64,000 nt of DNA from Pleodorina starrii (lineage: Eukaryota > Chlorophyta > Chlorophyceae > Chlamydomonadales > Volvocaceae). The position numbers and the translations under genes are program-made. Location of the stretch: assembly GCA_030267565.1 (NCBI GenBank), contig BRXU01000045.1, positions 136,501-200,500 on the forward strand, written 5' to 3'. A model generated the notes under the pieces. The model did no database searches, was not told the DNA's origin, and saw only the letters and a program-made list of their open reading frames with translations. Shown here in pieces: positions 25,454 through 36,955 of the stretch (position 1 is its first letter; each line of letters begins with the position of its first letter).

Positions 25454-28424
25454 ATGGTGCTGGCAGCGACAAACACAGTCTCCTCCTCCGAACCTGCACA
25501 AATATTAGCATCACGCTCATCGTCGGCGCTGTCCGCAAATGGCGGAGCAGACGCCGCAATCAGCAGCAGTAGCACCGTCGCAAATGGCGCGGGCGGAGGA
25601 GCCCTGCGGACACGGACCGCAGACATGCAAGGCGGCAGGCTGCTGGCGCTGTTGGTCTTCGTCGGGCTCTCGCTGCTCAGCTACAAATACTTACACAGCG
25701 GCGAGCTGGCGCACTTTGTGCTCAAAATACAGGTGCGTGTCTGCTGCTAACTGGGCACGGCCCCAGCACGCGGCTTCCAGCCCTTGCGCGAGAGGGTACG
25801 GAGCGCGGAAGGGCCATGTCGCCTTTCGAAGCGGACACGGATTGTTGGGGTTTGGGGCCAATAACTCCCCCCGCAACCCCCCCGCCAGAGGCGCAGGAGG
25901 GGGGGTGGGGGTGGGCCGGTGCAAACGGCGGGCACACCGGCGGGCACACCTCGGGCGGGACTCCCAAGGGTCCCCTCTCTCTCCTCGGCGGCGCCGGCCG
26001 CTCTTTTCTGTTCTTTCAGCCGCGGCAGCAAATCAAGTGTTGTGGATTGTTGTTGTTGTGGTGGTTGTTACAAACCAAGTGCCATCGCTCGGGCTTCCTA
26101 AGCGCTGCCTGGCACGTTCGGGCTCGTGTCTCCCTCTTACAGGGGCGGGCAGCAGGGGGGTTGGGGGCCAAGGGAGGGGAGGGGAAGGGCCAACGACTGT
26201 TGCTGGGTGTGTGTATGTGTGCGTCTCCTGCACCCCTGGCCGGCCGGCTGGCCGGCCTCCTGACGACTCTCCTGACGGCGGGACTGGTGGGGGAGGGGGG
26301 CGTGGAGGAGGGCGGCACCGCAGGCGGCACTGCACCGCACCTTTCGTTGGGCCCCGTGGAGTAGCTGACTGACCGACCGACTGACGGACTGACGGACTGC
26401 GGTTGGGCTGGCTGATTGGCTGGCCGTGTGCTGGCAATGGCCTGGGATGGATGGCTGTGGAATGGCTGGCTGGACTTAATGGCTGTGGAATGGCGGAATG
26501 GACGTTGGGATGGCTGACTGGCTGTGCTGACCGCCGTCTACCGCTTCGTCCTTTTGCCTGCTGTCCCTGGCGCCCTGTCGCCCCTGGCGCCGCCACCCGA
26601 ACCACTCGCCCGCCCTGTCGCCCTCTCGCCCCTCCCCTCCTTGTGACCCTGGCCTGTCCCCGCTGCAGCTACTTGACTGCCCTGCCCCTGCCCCTTCCTC
26701 CCCCTGTCCCTGCCCCTGCCCCTTCCTTCCTCCCTCTGCCTCTGCCCCTTCCTGCCCCCCCTCTGCCCCCCTCCCAGGCCAACCCCCTCGGCTCGCTGCA
26801 CGTGTTCGTTCTGTTCCACGTGGCGGCGGTGGTACTGCTCTTCCCCGCCATGCTGCTGCAGGTGGGAGGAGAGGGAGGAGGAGGAGAGGGAGGGAGGGAG
26901 GGAGGGGAGAGGGGAGGGAGGGAGGGAGGGAGGGAGGGAGGGAGGGAGGGAGGGAGGAAGGGAGGGAGGGAGGGGAGAGTGGTGCTCGCGAGTGGGATGA
27001 GGGTGGGGAGAGAGCGCGAGAGAGAGACAAAGGGGAGGGGGCGGCGGTGGGGTACGGTACGTCAATCGAGGGAAGCACAAGCCGGCAAAGAGCTTGACGC
27101 GTGCGGAACGAGAGATGGCAGAAGGTGGTGGTGAAGGTGAACCACCGGGTGACTGCCGCCTTTGCAGCTGCAGCAGCCTGGGGTTGCAGCAACCCGCCCC
27201 GCACCCACCCATGCACCCGCCCACCCGCACCCGCCAACCCCCACCCGCCCCGCACCCATGCGGCACTCCCCCGACCCCCTCCCCCCCCCGCCAGGCCATC
27301 ACGGGTGCGCTGTACGGGCTGTACGCAGGTCTGCTGGTGTCCTGGTTCGCCTCCTCCGTGGGCCAGGCGCTGGCCTTCCTGCTGGGCCGCTATCTGTTCC
27401 GAGCCTCGGTCAAGTCGTACCTGGTCACCCGGGTACCCAACTTCCCACAGATAGTGCGTGGGGCGAGGGGCAGCGGGGGAGCTGGGGTGGGAGTTGGGAA
27501 GGGTGTTGGGGCGGGGGAGGTGTATGTGGTGTTGTGGGTTTTTATTTACCCTTACTGCCACACCAAACCACCTCACCTCTCTTATCACCTCGCAACCCTC
27601 ACCTCACTCACCCCACGCCTCACCCCTCACTCACCCCACACACCCCTCACAGGAGGCCGCCATCAAGAAGGAGGGCTGGAAGCTGATGTGCCTGCTGCGT
27701 CTGTCGCCCATCCTGCCGTACAACATCCTCAACTATGCCGCCGCGCTCACGCCCATCTCCTTCCTGGCCTACTCGCTGTCCTCCGCCGCCGCCATCATTC
27801 CCTGGACCTGTCTCTACGTGTACCTGGGTGGGTTCGGGTTGGGGTGAGGGTTGGGGTGAGGGGCTGGGTGGGTTCGGGTTCGGGTCGGCGGTCTTTTTTT
27901 ATTGCACAGGCAGCTCTCCTAGTGTAAGACGAGATCATGCCGGCTCAAACGACTGCCAAGTGCCAACCACCAACCACTACCTAACCGTCAACCGCAAAAC
28001 TAACCACCACACTGATCGACCGCCGCGCTCCCTCATATACTGTCGTCCACACCCCGCAGGTACGCTCTCCACCAGCGTGGTGGCGGAGCTGGCGCGCGGC
28101 AAGGTCGTACCGCAGTACCGCTACCGCCGTGCAAACCCAGTCGCCGGCGGCGCCGACGGCGCCGTCGTCGGCGCCGCTGACGGCGGCGCCGACGACGACG
28201 ACGGCAGCCGCATCCACATGCTTGTCAGCTCGTCCATTTACATGGCGCTGCTTTGCGTGACCATCGTGTACGGCTACGTGCTTAGTAAGCGTGCGATTAC
28301 TTCCGTGCTCAAGTCGGTCGAGGATGGGGGGCCGGGCGCGGGCGGGGGCGCGGGGCGATCTGGCGGGGGCGGGGGTGGCAGCAGCGCCGATGTGGAACTG
28401 GCCACGTCGTCGACGAAACCCTGA
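25454..28424 (+). CDS. VTT-domain membrane protein (TVP38/TMEM64, SNARE-associated Golgi family)
   Basis: Five exons join in phase: 25454-25732 (ATG), 26778-26861, 27295-27453, 27653-27827 and 28060-28424 (TGA), for 353 residues. After a Ser/Ala-rich N-terminus there is a membrane segment (LLALLVFVGLSLLSY), then HVFVLFHVAAVVLLFPAMLL, then ALYGLYAGLLVSWFASSVGQ with LAFLLGRYLF. The family core follows: LLRLSPILPYNILNYAAALT, then AAIIPWTCLYVYLGTL. A C-terminal membrane segment (YMALLCVTIVYGYVL) and a Gly/Ser-rich tail close the protein. The RLSP.LPYNILNYA.ALT block is the signature of VTT/DedA-superfamily proteins of the secretory pathway. VTT members include lipid scramblases, so lipid handling at the Golgi or ER is plausible but inferred. 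Intron 2 opens directly into a long GGGA repeat. Confidence 0.92.
26868..26968 (+). repeat. (GGGA)n/(GGA)n purine microsatellite at a splice donor
   Basis: After CAG|GTGGGAGG at the end of exon 2 of the VTT-protein gene, a purine-only GGA/GGGA tract runs for about 100 bases. Such G-rich tracts next to a 5' splice site can affect splicing. Confidence 0.85.
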
Positions 28425-31400
28425 GTGCTTTGTGTTGTGTTGTTGTGTTAGGGGTTGAGGGTTTTAGCGAAACGAATCGGCTCCTCGGGGAGGCTCCTGA
28501 CTGCTTCCGCTTGTGTGGGTGTGGTAGTTATACTGTTGTTGTGTTGTTGTTGTAGCGGGAGGGGGCTCTCTGCTCAAAAGCGCTCTCTGCTCGAAAGCGC
28601 TGACCTCTGCTCCAGGGGCCGAATCGTAGACCGGGAACGTGGGAGTCGGTGGGGCCAGGAATCGGCTGGAAGGTGTCGGATGTCGGACAGCGGCAAGGAC
28701 AGGAACGCGGAGGAGAAAGAGGCGGAAGAGGAGGAGGCGGAGGAGGAGGGGAAGGGGGTATTGGGTGAGGGAAGGGCGAATGGGTTCAGGTAGACAGGCA
28801 GGCAGGCAGCTGGGGCCGAGGAGCAGAGCAGAGCCGGTCGCGGCGGCTGTTTTTTTAATGTGTGTCGGGGGGGTTGGTGGCTCATTGGGGCCAGGGGCGG
28901 TTGGTGGCTCCTTCCCCTAAGTGAGGATCTTAAACTATTGGCGGCGGGGAGCTTCGGGTCCCGCGACATTGGGTTTGGGGTTTGGAATTTTGCAGCCACC
29001 TTTTAGACGATCCCAAAGGGCCCCTTCCCCCTCCCCGCGCCTCTCCCCCCCTCCACTGCTGCCGTAAGCCGATGAGCCGTAGACTCTTGTGTGCCGTACA
29101 TTGGACGAGCAGGCCGTCCCTCGGGATTCAGAGGCTCCCTGGACGTTGTTGGATGCTGGATGTTGGCGGCCAATTCGGTTACCGGTGGTGGGCCTTTTAC
29201 GAGGGTTTGGGCTTCGGTCGGGGCGGGGCGGGGCGGTCCGGGGCAGTCCGGGGCGTCCTCAGCTTTGCCACTTGCATTTTGCCTCACGCATTTCGCCTGC
29301 CGCCGCCATCGACGGAGGAAGGTTAGGTCTTCGGATTTTGTTTATACCGTATGTCTTCTATAGAACCGCGAGATATTTTTTCGCCGCGGGCGCGGCGACT
29401 TTTGCAGGGCGGAAGGAACCGCACCGCAGCGGGCCGCAGCGGGCTTGGGCATACTTTGCTTTCGCCCGCTGACACGAAGGGGGACACACACTCTGAATAA
29501 ACGTTAGGTGGTGTAGAACCAGTGGGCACTTTACCACCCCTTGGTGCAGCAGCAGCAGTAACCGCACACACACATACACACTCTCCCTCCCTCCCATGGC
29601 AGCCTCCTTGGCCGGTCGGTCGGTCAGTCCGACGGTAACCGCATTCACCTCATTCCTCTCCCCCCCCTCTTCCGCCTGGTGCCCTACTCAGATGTCGGAT
29701 CCCACAGCTGTGAATCCACGCCAGCGCCCCCCTTCCCCTCTCCCCCTCTTCCCCCCCAACACACACGAACAAACGCATGTGGTACCACGTTTCCGCAAGC
29801 CAAGCAGCACCCAAGTAGAGCATGCTGCATGCACACAGCCACACAAACACAGAGAGAGGGTTCAGGGCCGACAGGTCAGCGCAACCGCAAAGACGCTCGT
29901 GTGCTGCAATCGCGCGCCGCCCGGGGTCCAAAGTTCAAACGCTGCCAGCCCTGCCACCCCCATTGCTGGCACATCGTGCACAATCGATGGCCTGCGGCAA
30001 CGCCAGGACGGTCATCTCACCTCCGAGCGTCCGGGGGACCTCGCTCTGGGCCCTCCAGCCTCTGGGGGCCTCGCTGCAAAGACTACCACCGCCGTCAGCG
30101 CCGCGCCAGGAGCACCAGCGCCGGTTCCCGCGCCGGCGCCGTTTCCCGCGCGGATCGACCCGACCCGACCCGTGGGTCTGCCGTGAACCACACTCCCCAA
30201 ACTATGCGCCCCCAAGTGCCCGCTCCATCCACTCCCAACCCCACGCTCCGCCCAACCCTATCCCCTGCTTGTCTCTCTCCCAAGTGCCCCCTCTCTCCAG
30301 CCCCTCTCTCCCCCCGCCACCTAACAATGCAACGCAGGCGTTCAGCTGCACTCGGCTCCTCTCTCTCAACATTGAGAAAGCAGAAGCCCTTATAGACGCT
30401 TTAGCAAGTCGCAATACCGTATACCGTCGCAATACATCGTCGCAATAAAATGTAGTAGCAGTAGTAGTGTATATCTCCTAAAGCCCCCATATGCACAAAC
30501 GCAAAAAAACGCCAGTGGCGCACCTCGCGCAGCCTTCTGTGTGTACGTACGCGTGTGTGTGCGCGTGTACGTGTGCGTGTGTATGTGCGCGGAACGCGCA
30601 GTGCAGTGCTGTGCTGTGCATGACAGACCGCGCGATGCAGTGCGGGGGGGCGGGGGCGGGCGGAGAGGATGCGGCAACGCGCCCGAGAGGCCATGGCCAT
30701 ACCCGGGGAGGGAGCATGCGTGGCGCGCACGATTCCCCGCGCGCACGATTCTTTCTGCCCGACAGCGCCTCCTCCTCGTCCTCCTCGCCTCCTCCTCCGC
30801 CTCCTCGTCCTCCTCGCCTCCTCCAACGCTCCCATCCCACCCTCTCCGTCCTCTCTGTTCCTGTCCGGTACCACCATCCATGATCTGATGCGCTTGACAC
30901 CCTTCCCCTCCACCTCCCCCACCTGCATTGCACCTGCATTGCAGGAAAAGAAGCCCCAGCTACTTGCAACCACTCCTGCTCACACACGCATGCACGCACA
31001 CTCACACACCCACGCACGCTCCCAGCCTGCCGGCACCTGGATCCTCGGGTGGCTGACGGCCCCCTCCTCCCCCTCCCGCCCCGCACTGTACACAGCCGCT
31101 CGCGACACGACGTCGCTTGCGTGCGATCCATACACCGACCCACCCACACGCCATACACCCCCCCCAACACACACATACGTGCTGCCCTCCCACCGACCCG
31201 ACCCAACCCGACCCGGCGCCGCGCGCTCGTACAATTTCTACTGCTGCTGCTGCACTGCAACCTCCCCTTCTATCGTAGCTCCTCTCGGCATCAGGCCCCC
31301 CTCCCCCTCGAGTGCTGTGTGTGCTGCGTCCGCCTCCTCTTCCTCCTCCTGCCCCTCCTCCTCCTCCTCCTCCTCCTCCTCCTGCCCCTCCTCCGCATCC

Positions 31401-31927
31401 TGGCACGTGTTCTGTGCCCCCAACCAACCAACCAACTGGCTCCAGGGGGCAGGCAAGCGCCCTCAACAGCTCCCTCAACGGTGGCGGAAGAACCCATTCT
31501 ACGACTCCAACGCTGATGGCCGCTGTTGGCCGCTGTGTCCACAACAACGACCGCCGCCGCCCTCCTCCTCCTCCTCCTCTGCCGCTGCCGCCCTCCAGGG
31601 AGGGAGGGAGGGAGGGTGGCCTGCCGCCTCCCCCTGGAGTGGCCGGCCCTCACGGTCTCATCACCGGACAGCAGCAGGCGGGCGGGCGGGCGGCTGCTGG
31701 CGGGAGCTGAAGCAGCGGCCGACCAGATGCCTCCCAGCCAAGCCAGCCCACCTCCACCTCAACCTCCACTGCCTGGCAGGCTGCCTAGGCTAGCTTAGCC
31801 AAGCCTAGCGTAGCCTAGCCTAGCTTAGACAGCCCAGTCATCGTCCGCTCCGTCATCTTCCGCTGCGCCTCCACCTCCACCTCCTGCATCCACATCTTGC
31901 ATCCGCACATCTCCGCCTCCTCCTCCT
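28425..31927. other. Large convergent intergenic region (3.5 kb)
   Basis: Lies between the 3' ends of the VTT-protein gene (+) and the cyclophilin fusion gene (-). It holds GT- and CA-rich tracts (30540-30600, 30980-31015), CTC/CCT trinucleotide runs (30770-30830, 31325-31390, 31560-31580), GGGCGGGGCGGGGCGG at 29219-29240 and CTAGCTTAGCC-like words at 31788-31830. Long overlapping ORFs on both strands are produced by these repeats. One minus-strand segment near 30065-30010 has good splice-like ends (CTTTGCAG and GGAG|GTGAGA), but I cannot place it in a gene. Confidence 0.45.
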
Positions 31928-33437
31928 TCACCTGAGTTGGCCGCTGTCTACGATGAGCGCCTCCTCCTCGGGCCCGGCCGTGTTGTTGGGCTTGCCGCGA
32001 GCCAGCGCATTGATCTGCTCCGCCACCTGGCAGGGGGAGGAGGGGGAGGAGGAGGAGGAGGACAGGTTAGGGACGGGTCTGGTCAGGTCAGGTCCGTGGC
32101 TGCACCCGCGACCCGCTGCACCTGCCGCTGCCGCTGCCGCTGCGCCCGCCACCGCTGCCGCTGCGGCACCGCCCTTCCCGGTGGGTGGCCTTCCAGCCCT
32201 TCCAACCCGGCCTCACACATACACACAAGCACTCCCAACACCCGCAAACGCTCCCAACACCCCCAACGCACGCACACCCGTACACACCTCGAATCCCTCG
32301 ACCACCTCCCCAAATACGGTGTAGTGGCCGTCCAGGTGGGGTGCTGGGGCCATGAGGATGGAGAAGTGGCTGGTGTTGGTGTCGGGACCTGGAGGGGCGG
32401 GGCGAGGGATGGGGGGAGGGAGGTGGGGAGGTGGGGGGCGGGGGGAGCAGTCGCATCACCAGGGGGCCAGAGCCTCCCAATTCCGTAACCACGTAATGAC
32501 AGTATGACACGTTACTAGAGGAGAAGAAACGTGCAAGACATGATGGGTGGGTGGATGGATGGGTGGGTGGGTGGATGGCTCGGTGTGCATCTGCCGGTAT
32601 GCATCTGCCGGACAGGCACATTAGGCACTTAAGCTGAGGGCCCGCTTAGGGTCCCGCCTCCCGCCTCCCGCCGCGCGTATGCGTCCCGCAGGCAGGCAGG
32701 CAGGCAGGCAACCAAAGCAGCATCAACGGGGGGGCCAGCACCGAGCACCGAGAGCAAGCAAGCACACAGGGAGCGACACAGCGACCGAGCAAGAAGGCAC
32801 AGGGAGCGAGCAGGTAGGCAAGGAAGGAAGCAGGACAGAGGGTGGCGAAGCCCCACCCCCCGACCGCCCACCCTCACCCCCCTCGGTCCTCCGTCCCGTC
32901 CTCGCGCCCACCTGCATTCGCCATGGAGAGCAGGCCCTGCGGACAGACACACACACGGTGAGAGGGAGACAGGGAGAGATGGAGAGTGAAGGAGAGGCGT
33001 CGGGATGAGAAGGTGGAAGGGGGCGGTGGGGATGGTGGTGGTCCGGGCAAAGCGGCGGGGGGAGACTCGCTGTCCCTGATCGGTACATACGGCACACACA
33101 GTACGGCACCCAGTACGGTACCTTGCGGTCGTGCTTTAGCGCCAGGCCGCCCGGGTCGTCCTTGAAAGCGCCGCCGTATATGGACTCTGTGTTGGCGCCC
33201 GTCTGGTCGATGAACCTGAGGGGGGGGGGCGGGGGAGGTGGGGAGGGGGGAGGTGCGGGAGGAATACACACACACACACATACACACACAGGGGGGGGCG
33301 GGAGGTGAGGATGTGAGAGGCGGGCGGCCACACACACACAGGGAGGGGCCACCAAACCCCACACCAACCCCGCCGCCAGCCCTCCCCCCCGGGCCGTTCT
33401 AATTAACCCCCCTCTCAAAACCCCCTCGGGTCTGCAC

Positions 33438-33477
<40 letters not shown>

Positions 33478-36400
33478 CTGTCAATAATGCGGTAGAAGGC
33501 GGAGCCCTGGGGGCCAAGAAGGGGCCGGTTGCCGAGGGGGCGCGGAGGGGAACGGAGGGGAACAGGGGGTGGCGCAAAAGGGGAGGGAGTGGGTGGGTCG
33601 CAAAGGGGTTGAAGGAGAGTGACATCGGGGTGATGCGGTGTTGTTACCCCCGGTTTGGGGGACCGGGAGGTCAAGTAGGTCAAGTAGGTGGGGAGGTGGG
33701 GAGGTGGGTGCACACGTCAGGGAAGATCGAAGATGCACCCGGTCTCTCCGGGGCCCTGCCCCGCCCCCTCCCCGCCCCCCCAGCCCTGCCCCACCCCCCC
33801 CCGGCCCAGTCCCTCGCCCCTCCAGCAGACGGACCTCCAGGGCGGTGGCATCGCGCCCGCCCGGCCCAAGCCCCGGCCCAAGCCCCGCCGACAACCCTAA
33901 GCCCCAGCCATCCCAGCCCCAGCCCCCCGCCCAAGGCCAGCCCAGCAACCCCTAAAACCCTAAAACCCAGCTCCATCCCAGGTTCCCAGCCCCGCCCCTG
34001 CTGCGACCACCTCTCTCACCTTGAGGTGGTAGGGTCGCCCCGCCCCCTCGTGGCCCTGAGGCACGATGCCCTTCTCGCCTGCAGCAACCGGAGGGCGGTG
34101 GCGGTGGAGGCAGCGGTGACGGTGGTGGGGGGGGGTGGGTGGCGGTGCGGGGTTGGAGGTGGCAGCGTCACTCTCCCTGCCCCACCCCGCCTACCCGTCC
34201 CCGCCGCGCACTCTACACATTCTACACATGCTGCGACCCTCCCGCCTGTGCCTCTCTGTTCACACGGCCGGCTCCGGCTCCGGCACCCACGCCACTCCGG
34301 CTCGGCAGTGGGAAGTAGTGGGAAGTGAATTCGGTAGTGCTCGCCCTTCCCTCCCAACGCGACGGTGGGTCACGAGACTGCGGAGACTCCCCGCCTGCCG
34401 CCCCTCCCTCAACACACTCACACGCACACACACACGCGCCCCCGCGCCCCCCAGCGCCTCCCGAACCCCCCACAAACGTCGACACGTCGCCCCCCCCCCC
34501 GGCGCACGCACCCGTGCACAGCGCCCGGAAGTTCTCCGCGGCGCGCGGCGATTGGTCCTTGAACAGCACGATCTTGATGCGGCCAATGTACTTGCCTGCC
34601 AGTGCCACCGCCGCAACACCGCCGCAGTGCCACCGCAGCAATACCGCACCGCACCGCCATACCGCACCGCAATGCCGCAGTGCCACCGCAGCACCGCAGC
34701 ACCGCAGCACCGCCGCCGCCATACCGCCACAGCACCGCCGCAGCACCGCCGCACCGCCGCGCCGCAGCACCGCCGAAGTGGCCAAAGTGAGGTCCGGGAC
34801 AGGCAAGGGGGAGGCGGGAGGAGGGAGGAGGGGGACAGGCCGGACGGGCAGAAAAGGGGGGACGAGGGATACAGATTAAAGAAAGGCCATAGCATGTTGG
34901 AGCGTCAAACCAAACCCAGCTCGACAGCGGAGGGATGGGCAGTGGCCCGGGGCGGCCGGCCGGCTGTTGGTGCTGTGGCTGCTGGCCCTGCCTCCGCCGC
35001 TGCCCCTGTCGGCAGTCCGTGCCGCCATCCCGAGGGTCCCGCTGCCAACGATACGGGATGCCGCCGCCACCGCTGCTGTGCCGCTGCGGGGTCGCCACCA
35101 CCTGCCGCCTCCGCTGCCGCCACCGCTGCTGCTGCTGCTGCCACCGGAGGGATCACCCTCCAGCGGACAAGGCCGCCCAGCCACCCGGCCGCTCCGCCCA
35201 ACCTCCTTCCACTCTCGCAGCCCTCCCGCCCGCCACCAGCAGCCATCTACCCCCCAGCCCACCCATCCACACAGCCCACCCTTACCCATTCCCTCCCTGC
35301 CTCCCTCACTATTTCACCCTTGGTTCTGGATGCCCCAGCCTCCCTCCCTCCCTCCCCAACAACAACCCCCAGGGGCTCCTCCCTGACCCCCGGGGCCACC
35401 CTTCCACCCCTTCCCTCACCCACCCTTTCGCCCACCCCTTCACGCCACGCCCGTCGCCCTTGATCTGGACGCCTCCGCCTCCCCCCCCCCCAGGGCCGGC
35501 CCCCTCCCTCCCTCCCCCACCCACCAGCCCACCCCATTCCAAACCCCGCCCCTCCCTGCCCCCCGCCCCTCCCTGCCCCCCGCCCCTCCCTCCCTCCCCT
35601 TCACGCGCTCACCCTTGATCTTGATGTCCAGGTACACCAGCGGCAGCGTGGGGTCGTCCCTCAGCTGCTCCAGTCGAAGCCGCTCGCTCTCCTGCACCTG
35701 CAGCTGCTCACGCGGCGTGTACAGCGCGCCGGAGGTCCAGGGAATGCCTACCCGACAAAACACACACACACACACAGAGCCCGTGGGAGGTGGGGGAGGG
35801 GAGGGCGAGGGTAGGTGGTCATGTTTGGGGAGGGGAGCAAAGGGCCAAGGTGAGGGTCAGGTGGAGTGGGCTGCCTGGTCTCCTCGCTCATCGTCTCGCC
35901 TACAACTCTCTCTCTCTCACACACACAGACTCTCTAGCTCTCATATACGCACATCTCTCATATACGCACAAAGGAAGCGGTGCAGCCGCCGCAGAGGGCG
36001 CTGGTGGTGTGATGCGATGTGGGTCGGCCAGTTTCGTCGCTCAACGTCGTTCTACCCCGTTCCATTCTGTGGGGCTGCTTGGTTTAGCTTAAGAGGGCCC
36101 TATGGCAAAAACCCTAATAAGCAGCCAACCAGCCCACGGCTGGCTGATACACAAGGCCCCCGCCCCGGGGTTTGACCCGGGGGTCAAACCGGACCCGGGG
36201 GGTCCGGAAGCTCGCCGGCGCGTCGTATCTTTACCTGGATGCGAGTAGCCGCGGCTGTCGATGATGTTTTTGACGCTGTTCTTTTTGAGCCAGCACTCCT
36301 TGTGCAGTCTGCCGCTGCCGCAGCCGGATGGGTCCGCGCACCAAACCCAGACGTTGCACTCGGCGTGGTTTGTGCAGGCGGCGCAGCACTCGCCGGCCGT

Positions 36401-36955
36401 GTCCTGCGCGTGCGTGTCGGAAGCGCACCTATTGGGGCGAGACAAAGGTCCGTGCTGGTTCGCTGTCGGGCTGGCAGGGGAGTGCTACGGCTGGGGCGCT
36501 GTGCGTCCATGTGCGTCGTCGGCACCTGGCACGCACCGTGAAGTGGTCCGCACCCCACTTGATCACCCGCCCGTCTATCTCCGAGTGCTCCTCCGTGTGG
36601 CAAGTCTCCCGGGAAAGCGCAGGCGGGGGCGGCGTGTTGGCATTCATGCTGTCGATGACCGCCAGCGCCCTTTGCATCTCCACATCATCCTCTTCGGTGT
36701 TTGCACTCCGATATGGATCCGAAGTGATGCGATGTTGGGAGAAATGCACTGCAGGGTTGTTGTGCGTGCGCATCAAGGATCAGGGCCAGCCCACGTCTTT
36801 TCAAGGATGGCCAAAATTGAACAAACCCCACCTGTATAAACAGTTCCTAGAGAGATAATAACCGTGAGGGCAATCAAAAAGACAGGCGACCTCCATGCCG
36901 GCCTCCCGCTGGCTTTCCGCGACTCCAACAACGTTGCTTGCAACATGTGTTTCAT
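31928..36955 (-). CDS. Membrane-anchored apple-domain/cyclophilin-type PPIase fusion
   Basis: Eleven exons join in phase: 36955-36832 (ATG), 36748-36537, 36454-36235, 35747-35613, 34595-34512, 34078-34020, 33506-33478, 33215-33122, 32936-32912, 32388-32288 and 32026-31928 (TGA), for about 393 residues. The exon 2/3 border has a second in-phase solution (36748-36529 joined to 36428-36235). Residues about 24-41 ([17 protein letters not shown]) form a single membrane anchor, suggesting a type II protein of the secretory pathway. Next is an apple/PAN-like domain: [24 protein letters not shown] and IPWTSG. The C-terminal half is cyclophilin: [63 protein letters not shown] and [15 protein letters not shown]. 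The active-site Arg (FYRII) and Gln are kept, but the pocket Phe of SQFFI is Ser and the pocket Trp of EWLDG is His, so activity and cyclosporin binding may be altered. Confidence 0.9.
33440..33477. repeat. (CA)n/(GT)n microsatellite at a splice donor
   Basis: On the coding (minus) strand the intron after ...YRIID begins GTGCGTGTGTGTGTG, again a GT repeat starting at the 5' splice site of the cyclophilin fusion gene. Confidence 0.8.
33950..33968. repeat. Interstitial telomere-like repeat (CCCTAAAA)2
   Basis: Two perfect CCCTAAAA units plus CCC lie in an intron of the cyclophilin fusion gene. TTTTAGGG is the telomere repeat of Chlamydomonas-type algae. Two units are too short to be more than suggestive. 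A related TATAGGGTTTT-rich patch is at 12025-12090. Confidence 0.4.
34600..34785. repeat. ACCGC(A/C)GC minisatellite
   Basis: About 185 bases of irregular ACCGCAGC, ACCGCC and ATACCGC units in the intron between exons 4 and 5 of the cyclophilin fusion gene. The motif is purely intronic. Confidence 0.8.
36169..36205. repeat. Two adjacent perfect hairpins in an intron
   Basis: GGTTTGACC, four bases, GGTCAAACC (36169-36190), followed directly by GGACC, five bases, GGTCC (36191-36205). They lie just past the 36235 donor of the cyclophilin fusion gene, in the intron. Confidence 0.7.

Noticed and set aside
26476..27588. 370-codon minus-strand ORF over the VTT-protein gene
   Set aside because: Created by the GGGA repeat and antisense exons.
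29596..30186. 196-codon plus-strand ORF in the large convergent gap
   Set aside because: Pro/Ala/Thr-rich with no domain, competing frames on the other strand, no splice support.
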